DNA from: Planctomycetaceae bacterium
GTDB lineage: Bacteria > Planctomycetota > Planctomycetia > Planctomycetales > Planctomycetaceae
Direction of reading: 5' to 3'
Assembly: GCA_002726205.1 (NCBI GenBank)
Contig: PBSL01000028.1
Coordinates: forward strand, 1 to 38,318
Length of the DNA: 38,318 nucleotides
The notes under the pieces were generated by a model. The model saw only the letters and a program-made list of their open reading frames with translations, was not told the origin of the DNA and made no database searches. Position 1 is the first letter of the stretch. Each line of letters starts with the position of its first letter. Positions 7,959 to 17,239 of this stretch are shown piece after piece. The position numbers and the translations under genes are program-made.

Positions 7959-8693
7959 TCAGGCCAGGAAATCTTTCACGATTTCGCCGTAACCCTCCGT
8001 GTAATCCATCTCCAGGTAACCGGCTCCGAAGTATTCCCGCGGTGTGAAGTCCGAGAGATCGTAGACCGGCAGTGGATGAAACTCGACCACCCCGTCTCCC
8101 CGGCGACGCGTGTGAACCGTGACGTCGCTCATGGCCGACGATCCGTCGATCAGTTGGCAGACATCTGCTCCGGCACCATCGGCACGGGGGATGACCTTCA
8201 ATCGCCAGGACGGCGAGAGATCCGGAAAATCATCCGGGCTCGCCTCTTCGTGCATCGTCGAACGGATGCTCAGTGCCGACGTTCCGGCCAACCGGGTATC
8301 GGTCACCATCACCCGTTCGTCCATCCCCACGTCAATCTCGGCAAAGACCTTGGGCGTACCGTAGATCTCGCGGCCGGCCGGGATGCTGCCGCGTGAATTC
8401 AGGAACACGACCGGGGCAAAGTAACCCACCTGTCCCTCGAACAGGCAGCGGACCACCAGCAGGCTCTCCTGGAACTGGCCATAGTTCGCCGACCAGGGAA
8501 CCGTCAGGCCGATCGCCGCACAGAACCCATCATCGCTTGGTTCCAGGCATTCCGGCAGCACACGATCGATGGCTGTCAGGTCGGCCCGGAAGTAGACGAA
8601 CTGGAACTTGACGTTGCGGTACCGGGCCGGCGGCATCGGGTAATACGGCGAAAATGCCGGCATGTTGACAATCTGGTTCAAAGGAATGCTCAT
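7959..8693 (-). CDS. Acetoacetate-decarboxylase-like (ADC family) protein
   Basis: 244 residues from the ATG ending at 8693; AAGG lies about 7 bases upstream. The frame extends to 8774 but the extra residues are Ser/Arg/Cys-rich and not family-like. Landmarks are PAGREIYGTPK around residues 106-115, with the Schiff-base lysine at K115, the same number as in clostridial acetoacetate decarboxylase, then WRLKVIPRADG and CQLIDGSSAMSDVTVH, which match the C-terminal half of that enzyme. The neighbouring lysine that lowers the pKa in true decarboxylases is replaced by valine (PKV, not PKK). The ADC-like superfamily includes enzymes doing aldol/dehydration chemistry, so decarboxylation is not assured. 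It lies head-to-head with the next DUF1501 gene across 257 bases. Confidence 0.8.
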   Translation of the reverse strand: MSIPLNQIVNMPAFSPYYPMPPARYRNVKFQFVYFRADLTAIDRVLPECLEPSDDGFCAAIGLTVPWSANYGQFQESLLVVRCLFEGQVGYFAPVVFLNSRGSIPAGREIYGTPKVFAEIDVGMDERVMVTDTRLAGTSALSIRSTMHEEASPDDFPDLSPSWRLKVIPRADGAGADVCQLIDGSSAMSDVTVHTRRRGDGVVEFHPLPVYDLSDFTPREYFGAGYLEMDYTEGYGEIVKDFLA

Positions 8694-8792
8694 CGAACGC
8701 CTTCTGCAAGTGTTGCCGTAAGAGTCGTGTGCCGAACCACAAATCGGGGACCAAACCGTACTACCCGGTTTCACTTTGCCTTTATCGATCCC

Positions 8793-8809
8793 GTGGTCAA
8801 GTCAACCAC
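8793..8809. repeat. Palindromic element in the divergent intergenic region
   Basis: GTGGT at 8793-8797 and ACCAC at 8805-8809 are perfect inverted half-sites with a 7-base spacer. The element lies about 100 bases upstream of the ADC-like gene and 142 bases before the DUF1501 gene, where an operator could serve either. On the - strand it overlaps TTGACT (8800-8805), a possible -35 element. No regulator gene is adjacent. Confidence 0.3.
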
Positions 8810-8887
8810 GCTACCAGAGAACTCGCCCACGATTGAAGATCCACGAAAGTCGATCGGTCGATCCGCCGAAAGAAACGAAAAAGACGT

Positions 8888-8893
8888 TATACT
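8888..8893 (+). promoter_or_regulatory. -10-like element upstream of DUF1501 copy 2
   Basis: TATACT sits 57 bases before the ATG at 8951, preceded by an A-rich stretch (8870-8884). No good -35 match is seen 16-18 bases upstream. It may be a sigma-70-type promoter with a weak -35. Confidence 0.35.
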
Positions 8894-8950
8894 CACACCT
8901 GTAGACCCTACCGGGTTTTCTGCTGTCCCTGGTTCAACAACGCCCGAGCC

Positions 8951-10411
8951 ATGCTTCGAATCCTCGGAACCGGCCACGACCTTGCTGGCGCGCCAGGCCG
9001 CATCAACCGCCGCGAGATGATGCGGGTCGGTGGCCTGGGGCTGGCCGCCTCGCTTCCCCTGGCCGACACCAACCAGCTCGCAGCGGCTTCTCGCGACGGG
9101 CACGAGAAGACTTTCGGCCGGGCCAAGAACTGCATCCTGCTGTACATCTACGGTGCCTGGAGCCAACTGGACACACTCGACCCGAAACCCGACGCTGCCG
9201 AAGAAATCCGGGGCGAGTTTGGTACGACGGCCACCCGGTTGCCCGGAGTGCGGATCAACGATCAACTGCCGATGACCGCCGACATCCTGGATCGCTGCAC
9301 GGTGATCCGGTCGATGTCACACCCGTGGCCCCTGCACAACGCGGCCTACACACTGACGGGTAACCCCGAGACGACCAACCTGGAAGGACGTCAACGTCAT
9401 CCCGATCACTGGCCTTTCTTCGGCGGTGTCCTGGATTTTCTCGACGAGCGAACCAATCGTGCTCGTGACCAATTCCGGACACCGGTCAACGTGGGGTTGC
9501 CCTGGGTCCAGAGTACCCGTTCCGGCCCCAACAAGCGGGCGGGAACTTTCGGTGGGTTCCTGGGCGCGTCCTACGATCCGCTCTGGGGGGAATTCAGCGG
9601 GGACATGCCACAGGGCGACCCCTACCTCGAAATCACTCCACAAGGACGGTTCTCGTTCAGCGAACGCGAGGTGCCCGGCCTGACGCTCGACGTCCTGGAC
9701 CGGCGCCGATCATTGCTCAGGCAACTCGAGGACCAGGTCGCCTGGATCGATCGCGCCAGTTCGGTTCGCAGTTATCAGCGAAATCGGAACCAGGCCTTCT
9801 CGGTGGCCGCTTCCGACCAGCTGCGGCGCGGCCTCGACATCCAGGACGAACCGGCCAGCGTGCGGGACCGCTACGGAATGTCGTTGTTCGGTCAATCGTG
9901 CCTGTGCGCCCGCCGTTTGATCGAGAGTGGTGTGAAGCTGGTCACGGTTCTCTGGGACGAGTGGGAACGCTCCGACGAAAGCTGGGACACGCACCACGAC
10001 CACCATCCCCGGATGAAAAACCTGCTGTTGCCGGGATTTGATCGCGCCTACTCGGCCCTGATCCGGGACCTCCAACAGCGTGGAATGCTCGACGACACGC
10101 TCGTCCTCTGCCTCAGCGAACACGGTCGCACGCCCAAGCTCTACGAGGCCAGCCGGGGTGTCGGCCGGGGTCACTGGTCGGAGGTCTACAGCCAGATCTT
10201 TGCCGGGGCTGGCATCCGTCGGGGGACACTGATCGGGGCCTCCGACGAAATCGCCGCCTATCCCAGCGACCGGCCGATCTCGCCCAAGGACATCCTGGCC
10301 ACCGCCTACCACCTGCTGGGTGTCGATCACGAACAGAAAATCGCCGATCGGCAGGGACGACTCTGGCCACTGGTCCACGGCGGCCGGATTGTTCCCGAGC
10401 TGATCGGTTGA
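8951..10411 (+). CDS. DUF1501 family exported protein (copy 2)
   Basis: A 486-residue protein beginning like copy 1 (MLRILG) with a twin-arginine-like signal INRREMMRVGGLGLAAS at about residues 18-34. The conserved landmarks are diverged: the early segment reads YGAWSQLDTLDPKP where others have GG-plus-FDxKP; the middle has SWDTHHDHH; and the late motif is LSEHGRTP followed by GRGHWS, with Gly in place of the usual Asp of GRDHW. If that Asp binds metal in other members, this copy may differ in activity. It is followed after 111 bases by the aldolase gene and may or may not be co-transcribed with it. Substrate and function of the family are not established. Confidence 0.88.
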   Translation: MLRILGTGHDLAGAPGRINRREMMRVGGLGLAASLPLADTNQLAAASRDGHEKTFGRAKNCILLYIYGAWSQLDTLDPKPDAAEEIRGEFGTTATRLPGVRINDQLPMTADILDRCTVIRSMSHPWPLHNAAYTLTGNPETTNLEGRQRHPDHWPFFGGVLDFLDERTNRARDQFRTPVNVGLPWVQSTRSGPNKRAGTFGGFLGASYDPLWGEFSGDMPQGDPYLEITPQGRFSFSEREVPGLTLDVLDRRRSLLRQLEDQVAWIDRASSVRSYQRNRNQAFSVAASDQLRRGLDIQDEPASVRDRYGMSLFGQSCLCARRLIESGVKLVTVLWDEWERSDESWDTHHDHHPRMKNLLLPGFDRAYSALIRDLQQRGMLDDTLVLCLSEHGRTPKLYEASRGVGRGHWSEVYSQIFAGAGIRRGTLIGASDEIAAYPSDRPISPKDILATAYHLLGVDHEQKIADRQGRLWPLVHGGRIVPELIG

Positions 10412-10522
10412 CCTGTGGCCGATGGTGCCACCGCGGCGTGGCTTTGAATCCCCGGCTGACTTTGTTCTGATCAACGCTGCGATCGAGTTTTCCACCGTCG
10501 AGAATCCCCGGAGGAGCGTGCC

Positions 10523-11272
10523 GTGAACCTGCGTCCGAATCGAGTCAAAGAGAAGCTGGCCTCCGGCGGGACGGTTTGCTGCGTGTCGGGGCTGACCGAT
10601 CCCGAGGACATCGATCGCTTCGGTCCGGCCGGTTTCGATGCGGCCTGGCTGGAAGGCGAGCACGGCCCGGTCGATTTCCGTGACATCGGCGACCTGACCA
10701 GGGCCTGTGACCTGTGGGGCATGACCTCGATCATGCGGATCAACCAAAACGAACAGGCGATCGTCTACCGGGCATTGGATCGCGGCGTGCAGGGAATCGT
10801 GGTGCCTCACGTCAACACGAAGGCCGAGGCCCAGAACGTTGTCGACGGCGGCAAATTCTCCCCGGTCGGACAGCGGGGTCTGTTCACCAGCCGCCAGGGA
10901 TACGGGGTCGAGAATTATTTCGACAATGCCAACGATCACACGGCGTTGATCGTCCTGATCGAAGACATCGTGGCGGTCAACAACCTCGACGAGATCCTCA
11001 CCGTCGACCACATCGACGTATTTTTCGTGGCGCCCTCGGACCTGGCCTCCTCGATGGGCCTGATCGGGCAACTCGATCATCCCGACGTGATCTCGACCTG
11101 GGACGGCGCCTTGCAGAAGATCAGCCAGGCCGGTCGAGCGGCCGGCACGCTGACCAACAACGACAACGTATCACGGTTCGTGGACCTGGGCGTCCGCTTC
11201 CTGATGGTCGGTGCCGGTGGCTGGATTGATGCCGGGGCAACCGCCTACAAGCAGGCGGCAGGAATCGCGTAG
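10523..11272 (+). CDS. HpcH/HpaI-type aldolase (class II, pyruvate-forming family)
   Basis: 249 residues from GTG 10523, with GGAGGAG at 10510-10516 giving a strong ribosome binding site. The HpcH/HpaI fold is shown by WLEGEHGPVDF near residue 50 (base/His region), MRINQN (substrate-carboxylate Arg), GIVVPHVNTKAEA, QRGLFTSRQGYG, the metal-binding glutamate in LIEDI, and FFVAPSDLASSMG carrying the metal Asp. These enzymes reversibly split 2-keto-3-deoxy or 4-hydroxy-2-keto acids into pyruvate and an aldehyde, usually with Mg, Mn or Co. Length is typical (250-260). The ABM-fold gene follows after 27 bases, suggesting a two-gene unit. The actual substrate cannot be told. Confidence 0.87.
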   Translation: MNLRPNRVKEKLASGGTVCCVSGLTDPEDIDRFGPAGFDAAWLEGEHGPVDFRDIGDLTRACDLWGMTSIMRINQNEQAIVYRALDRGVQGIVVPHVNTKAEAQNVVDGGKFSPVGQRGLFTSRQGYGVENYFDNANDHTALIVLIEDIVAVNNLDEILTVDHIDVFFVAPSDLASSMGLIGQLDHPDVISTWDGALQKISQAGRAAGTLTNNDNVSRFVDLGVRFLMVGAGGWIDAGATAYKQAAGIA

Positions 11273-11299
11273 TTTTCACTCCCCTGCCAGGAATTTTCC

Positions 11300-11638
11300 A
11301 TGTACGCCATCTTTGTGACCCTGAACGTCCGGACCGACAAGATCGCCGAATTCGAGGAGGTCAGCCTCGGTGACGGCCAGGGTTCGACACGCGACGAGCC
11401 GGAGTGCTTTCGCTTCGACATCATGCGCGACCCGACCGTCCCTGGTCGCTACTACCTCTACGAGGTCTACCTCAACATCGACTCACTCGAAAAGCACCGG
11501 GCCACACCGCACTTCCAGAAGTGGTGGGCAACCGTCGAGGAGTGGTTCGAGACACCGCTGGAAAAAATCGAAATGGAGACGATCTTCCCGTCTGATGCCG
11601 GTTGGCAAGCCCAGCAGCCACACACCGTCAACTGGTAG
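11300..11638 (+). CDS. Antibiotic biosynthesis monooxygenase (ABM/YgiN-like) domain protein
   Basis: 112 residues; AGGA lies 7 bases before the ATG. The ferredoxin-like dimeric alpha-beta barrel pattern is clear: MYAIFVTLNV for strand 1, a FEEVSLGD helix, CFRFDIMRDPTVPGRYYLYE for strands 2-3, and SLEKHRATPHFQKWW for the helix with the typical H-x5-HF spacing. Members include quinol monooxygenases and LsrG-type isomerases, which need no cofactor. Its position behind an aldolase suggests action on a keto/enol intermediate of the same pathway (inference). The gene is convergent with the sulfatase; only 6 bases separate the two stop codons and no terminator is visible between them. Confidence 0.83.
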   Translation: MYAIFVTLNVRTDKIAEFEEVSLGDGQGSTRDEPECFRFDIMRDPTVPGRYYLYEVYLNIDSLEKHRATPHFQKWWATVEEWFETPLEKIEMETIFPSDAGWQAQQPHTVNW

Positions 11639-11644
11639 ATCGAT

Positions 11645-13060
11645 TCAGAGCGTCCCCTTCGGACGACCCTCGGCCTTCATCTCGGCCTTGAACCGCTCGA
11701 GCGTCGCGGAGAGTTTTCTGACGATCTCGGGATTCTCGACGGCCACGTTCTTTTTTTCGCCGATGTCGCTGGCGAGGTTGAACAGCAGCTTGCCCTTTTT
11801 CCTCGAGCGACGGCCTCCCGACATCAGCAATTTCCAGTCGCCCATTCGCACGCCTTTCGACTGGTAGAAGTAGGCCGCGTGGGGGCTCTTGGCGCCGGCC
11901 CTGGCTTCCAGCAGCGGCAGGATATTGCGGCCGTCGATCTTCTGCTTCGTCCGCCGGGCACCGGTGATCGCGGCCAGGGTCGGCAGGATGTCGATCGTGC
12001 CGGCCAACTCCCGGCAAACCGATCCGGGGGGAATCCGACCCGGCCACCACATGACAGTCGGCTCGCGCATCCCACCCTCGAACTGCTGGAACTTGTATCC
12101 TCGCAGTGGCAGGGCCGACCCGCCGATCCGACGATTCCTGTTGCCCTTGACCTTGTCGGTCGCGTTGCCCTTGAGGTTCCACGGTCCGTTGTCGGACGTG
12201 TAGATCACCAGGGTCTTGCGGTCGAGTTTGAGTTTTTTGAGGGTCGCCATGATCTGTCCCACCGACCAGTCCATCTCCTCGATCGCATCACCGTACAGGC
12301 CGGCTGCGGACTTGCCGGAGAACTCCGGCCCGACGAACAGAGGAATGTGCGGCATGGTATGCGGCAGGTAGACGAAAAACGGCTTGTCCCTGTGGGCGGT
12401 GATGAACCTGATCGCCTCCTCGGTGTAGCGCCGCGTCAAGGTGTTCTGGTCAACCGGGAACTCCACCACCCGGGTTCCTCTCATCAACGGCGGACCGGCG
12501 GCACGGCTGTTGGCCTTCAAGCCGCGGAACTTCTCTTCGGTGTAGCCGTTGCGCCAGTGAATGTCGGCGGCGAGCTCCATTGCCGGATCAACGCCCATGT
12601 CGTTGGAATAAGGGATGCCGAAATAAACATCAAAACCCTGGTTGGTGGGCAGGAACTTTTTCTTGTGTCCCAGGTGCCACTTGCCGATACAGGCCGTGGC
12701 GTATCCCCGGGTCCCGAGCATCTCGGCGATCGTGGTCTCGGCGGGGTTGAGCCCGATCTTGTCACGCGGGAACAACACGCCCAACCGGCCAACCCGCTCG
12801 GGATAACAGCCCGTCATCAAGGCCGCGCGGCTGGGAGTACAGACCGATGCCGCCGAATAGAAGTCGGTAAACCGCATACCCTCGCCGGCCATCTTGTCGA
12901 CGTGAGGCGTCTTGATGTTGGGCGAGCCGAAGACACCCAGGTCCTGGTACCCCTGGTCATCGGCAAAGACGAGGATCACGTTGGGCGAGTCGGCAAACGC
13001 GGGCAGCGGCCCGGTTGCGACAAACAGCGTGGCCAGCCAGTACCAGGGATGATTGCGCAT
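11645..13060 (-). CDS. Secreted sulfatase (type I, formylglycine)
   Basis: 471 residues with a signal peptide (WYWLATLFVATGPLPAFA, residues 7-24). The arylsulfatase core starts with NVILVFADDQGYQDLG (metal Asp34 and Asp35) and has the formylglycine motif CTPSR with the modified cysteine at C74 in SVCTPSRAALMTG. TSDNGPW about residue 290 provides the Asp-Asn metal pair. The family hydrolyses sulfate esters from sugars or aryl compounds in the periplasm or outside the cell and needs maturation by a formylglycine-generating enzyme, which is not encoded here. It lies last in the - strand block, 33 bases after the other sulfatase, so the two are probably co-transcribed. Confidence 0.92.
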   Translation of the reverse strand: MRNHPWYWLATLFVATGPLPAFADSPNVILVFADDQGYQDLGVFGSPNIKTPHVDKMAGEGMRFTDFYSAASVCTPSRAALMTGCYPERVGRLGVLFPRDKIGLNPAETTIAEMLGTRGYATACIGKWHLGHKKKFLPTNQGFDVYFGIPYSNDMGVDPAMELAADIHWRNGYTEEKFRGLKANSRAAGPPLMRGTRVVEFPVDQNTLTRRYTEEAIRFITAHRDKPFFVYLPHTMPHIPLFVGPEFSGKSAAGLYGDAIEEMDWSVGQIMATLKKLKLDRKTLVIYTSDNGPWNLKGNATDKVKGNRNRRIGGSALPLRGYKFQQFEGGMREPTVMWWPGRIPPGSVCRELAGTIDILPTLAAITGARRTKQKIDGRNILPLLEARAGAKSPHAAYFYQSKGVRMGDWKLLMSGGRRSRKKGKLLFNLASDIGEKKNVAVENPEIVRKLSATLERFKAEMKAEGRPKGTL

Positions 13061-13093
13061 GATGCTCTCTGCCTGCAGGTGACGCCGCCGGCA

Positions 13094-14731
<1,638 letters not shown>

Positions 14732-14734
14732 CGG

Positions 14735-15070
14735 TTACTGATCCTCTACCACGACGGCCGTCCCGTAAGCCATCATCTCGGCGGCACCGCCCATGATGAC
14801 GGAGGTCTGAAACTGCAGGCTGATCACCGCGTTGGCACCCAACGCCTCGGCCTTGGCAATCATACGATCCAGGGCCTGCTCGCGGCTTTCCGAAAGCAGC
14901 TTGGCGTACTCGGTCACTTCACCGCCGACGAGATTGCGGAGGCCGGCCATGATGTCCTTGCCGACGTGACGGGCGCGAATCGTGTTGCCGGCCACCAGGC
15001 CAAGCGTGCGAACGATCCTCTTGCCGGGGATCTCGGGACTGGTGACCGCGAGGATCTGCTGTTCAGCCAT
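14735..15070 (-). CDS. YbjQ/UPF0145 (DUF74) family protein
   Basis: 111 residues with the family pattern: strand ILAVTSPEIPG at the start, GLVAGNTIRARHVGKDIMAGLRNLVGGE in the middle and EALGANAVISLQF then GTAVVVE at the end. UPF0145 proteins form pentamers in solved structures and are listed as putative heavy-metal-binding, but the function is not known. It is squeezed between a small membrane protein (stop 3 bases upstream of this start) and a sulfatase (start 3 bases after this stop), so all three are likely translated from one message. No export signal is present, so it should be cytoplasmic, unlike its neighbours. Confidence 0.88.
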   Translation of the reverse strand: MAEQQILAVTSPEIPGKRIVRTLGLVAGNTIRARHVGKDIMAGLRNLVGGEVTEYAKLLSESREQALDRMIAKAEALGANAVISLQFQTSVIMGGAAEMMAYGTAVVVEDQ

Positions 15071-15073
15071 GAG

Positions 15074-15340
15074 TCAATCTTCCACGTCGGTGTACTTGTC
15101 GGTCTTGGCCGCTTTGAGTCGCTGGACCAGCACCGAGAGAAACAGGATCGTCAGCCCGATCACGATAGCCGGCGTGCCGAACTTGATGAACCACGGAGTC
15201 TCGGGGTCATCGACGATCTCGAAAATAAACCAGTAACCGCCCACTCCGTAGACGAGGATCAGGCCCAGGATGACCAGCACCTGCCCTGCCCCCATCCCGG
15301 CACGGGTTTCGGGATCACGGGACCGTTCGTCTTCGTGCAT
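15074..15340 (-). CDS. Small two-helix membrane protein
   Basis: 88 residues from the ATG at 15338-15340, with GGGAG about 11 bases upstream. The frame is open to 15514, but that extension is Ser/Arg/Thr-rich and overlaps the 3' end of the preceding gene. Two transmembrane helices are clear: VLVILGLILVYGVGGYWFIF (20-40) and FIKFGTPAIVIGLTILFLSV (51-70), joined by an acidic loop EIVDDPETPW; the C-terminus KAAKTDKYTDVED is hydrophilic. No known family is recognised. Its stop is 3 bases from the YbjQ-like start, so it may be its membrane partner. Confidence 0.75.
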   Translation of the reverse strand: MHEDERSRDPETRAGMGAGQVLVILGLILVYGVGGYWFIFEIVDDPETPWFIKFGTPAIVIGLTILFLSVLVQRLKAAKTDKYTDVED

Positions 15341-15437
15341 GGCCTTGTCGCTCCCAATTCCCGCTTGATGCCGTCGGGCCGTTCTCTGGCACGACCGGGC
15401 GCCGACAGATCGTAGCCAGGTCACCCAGTCCGTTTCA

Positions 15438-17186
15438 TCACTGGGGCTTGTAGCCCTGCAATTGGTCGTCGAGCGGCAGGATCCAGACGTTGCGGAACCG
15501 GGTCGGGTGACCATGGTCCTGCAGGAAGACCGGGCCGGTCATCGTCTTCTTCTGTTTCTCGAATATCGCCTTCAGGTACGGCGTCGTCTGGTGCCGGTAG
15601 GGGTGATACACGCTCCGCGGCTCACCAAACCGGGTGTTCTGCTGGACCAGTTGTCCGTTGAGCCAGGCGGTGATCGAACCCTTCTTGACGATCTTCTGTT
15701 TGTCGTCCCGCCGGGGTGCCCGGTAGAGAATGTCGTAGACCTGCCACTGGCCCGGCTTGCGGGCCGCGTTGACCAACGGCTTGGCGAAACCGTAGACGGC
15801 ACCCATGTCCTTTTGCGTGACTTCCTTCTTGCCGTGCGAACGGATGATCTGCAGCTCGTAATTCCCGTGGATGTAGACCCCGCTGTTTCCACTTCCTTTC
15901 GGAGGCAGCAGAAACTCGACATGGATCACCGCGTCCCGGAAGTGAACCGATGAAACAACGTGGTTGGAATTGCTGCCCCCCTTGGTCGACACCAGGTTGC
16001 CCTTCTCGATCGGCCAGTTGATCTTTTCGCCGGTCTTGGAAAGAAATTTCGTGGTGTCGCTGCCGTCAAAGAGCACGGTCGCTCCTGGCGGAACCGGTGA
16101 CGGCAGCTTGTCCTGCCTGGGTTCGAACGGTGCTCCCGGCGAAATCACCTGCCGGCGACGTGCATCGGCCAGTCGCAGTTGCGAGGCGACCTGGATTCGC
16201 TTGGCCAGGTCGAAGGCCGGCTTCGCCTTCTTGGCTCGTTCATGCTGCTGCTTCGCCTCGGCGGCCTTCTTCCCGGCGGCAGCGGCCTTCGCCTTGGCCG
16301 CATCGGCCAGCTTCTTGGTCGCGGTGTATTTTTCGGTGGCGGCTTTCAACTTTGCCGCCGCCTGATCAACCGCCTTCTTGGTCTCGGCCTGGGCCTTGTT
16401 GGCCGCATCGGACTGTTTCTTGGCCGCCTCGGAAGCCGCCTTCGTCGCATCCTCGTTCTTCTTCAACGCGCCAACCTTCGGCGTCAACTGGTCGTGCGCC
16501 TTCGCGGCCGCCGCGACTGCCGTTTTCGACTCGGCAAGCAGTTTCCGCGCCACCTCGACCAGGGCCGCGATCCGCCGTCGAGTTTCCGGTCGGTCGGGGA
16601 CCACGGCCAACCCGGCATTGGACGACTTCAAATCGGCGATCCCAGCGACACTGGTCCGCGTCCGGTCGATGAACAGCCGCCGCAACGTCTTGACCGGCTT
16701 CAGCTGAATCAGCCCGGCATCGGTGATCGAGGTGCCGAAGAGATTGAGTGTCTTCAGTGCCGGCAGCCGGGCAATGATCTTCAGGCCCGCGTCGCTGACA
16801 GCAGTTTCGGACAGGTCGAGTTCTTCGATGGTGGAAACGGCCACCAGGTGTTTCAGCCCGGCGTCGGTCACCGCGACCCGCTTGAGCCGCACCACGACAA
16901 CGTCTTTCAACACGGGGATGTATTGCAGGTGGTCGTCGGAGAAACCCTCGACGACAAACCGCAGATCGACGACCAGCACCTTTCGCTTGGCCGACAACTG
17001 GTGAACACGTCCTCCCAGTTGCCTGATCCGAGCAACCGCCTCGTCGGACGTCTTGACCGCCTGGAAGGCCGGGGCCGCGGGAGTCTTTGGCTTCGCCGCA
17101 TCGTCGGCCATCACCTCCCAACCACCGGTGATTCCACACCACCACACCAGGGCCGTAACGGCCAGAGTTTCTCGCACGCGCATCAT
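15438..17186 (-). CDS. Exported LRR / coiled-coil / DUF1080 fusion protein
   Basis: 582 residues if started at the ATG 17184-17186 (a second ATG follows directly; AAGAGG lies just upstream). Order: signal peptide (LAVTALVWWCGITG); leucine-rich repeats at about 70-175, with units such as TDAGLKHL, SDAGLKII and TDAGLIQL; a long Ala/Lys/Gln-rich coiled coil at about 203-346; and a C-terminal DUF1080 domain (about 366-580) with VLFDGSD, GNSGVYIHGNYELQI, DMGAVYG, GQWQVYDI and NGQLVQ. DUF1080 proteins have a concanavalin-like fold and some act as 3-keto-disaccharide hydrolases. The repeats are of the cysteine-containing/bacterial type and may bind a partner. It follows a DUF1501 gene by 53 bases in the same direction. 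The fusion is unusual. Confidence 0.87.
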   Translation of the reverse strand: MMRVRETLAVTALVWWCGITGGWEVMADDAAKPKTPAAPAFQAVKTSDEAVARIRQLGGRVHQLSAKRKVLVVDLRFVVEGFSDDHLQYIPVLKDVVVVRLKRVAVTDAGLKHLVAVSTIEELDLSETAVSDAGLKIIARLPALKTLNLFGTSITDAGLIQLKPVKTLRRLFIDRTRTSVAGIADLKSSNAGLAVVPDRPETRRRIAALVEVARKLLAESKTAVAAAAKAHDQLTPKVGALKKNEDATKAASEAAKKQSDAANKAQAETKKAVDQAAAKLKAATEKYTATKKLADAAKAKAAAAGKKAAEAKQQHERAKKAKPAFDLAKRIQVASQLRLADARRRQVISPGAPFEPRQDKLPSPVPPGATVLFDGSDTTKFLSKTGEKINWPIEKGNLVSTKGGSNSNHVVSSVHFRDAVIHVEFLLPPKGSGNSGVYIHGNYELQIIRSHGKKEVTQKDMGAVYGFAKPLVNAARKPGQWQVYDILYRAPRRDDKQKIVKKGSITAWLNGQLVQQNTRFGEPRSVYHPYRHQTTPYLKAIFEKQKKTMTGPVFLQDHGHPTRFRNVWILPLDDQLQGYKPQ

Positions 17187-17239
17187 CGACCTCTTCGGCT
17201 GATCGTCCACGAATGTCCCGGACACGGTTTCGCCAGGAT

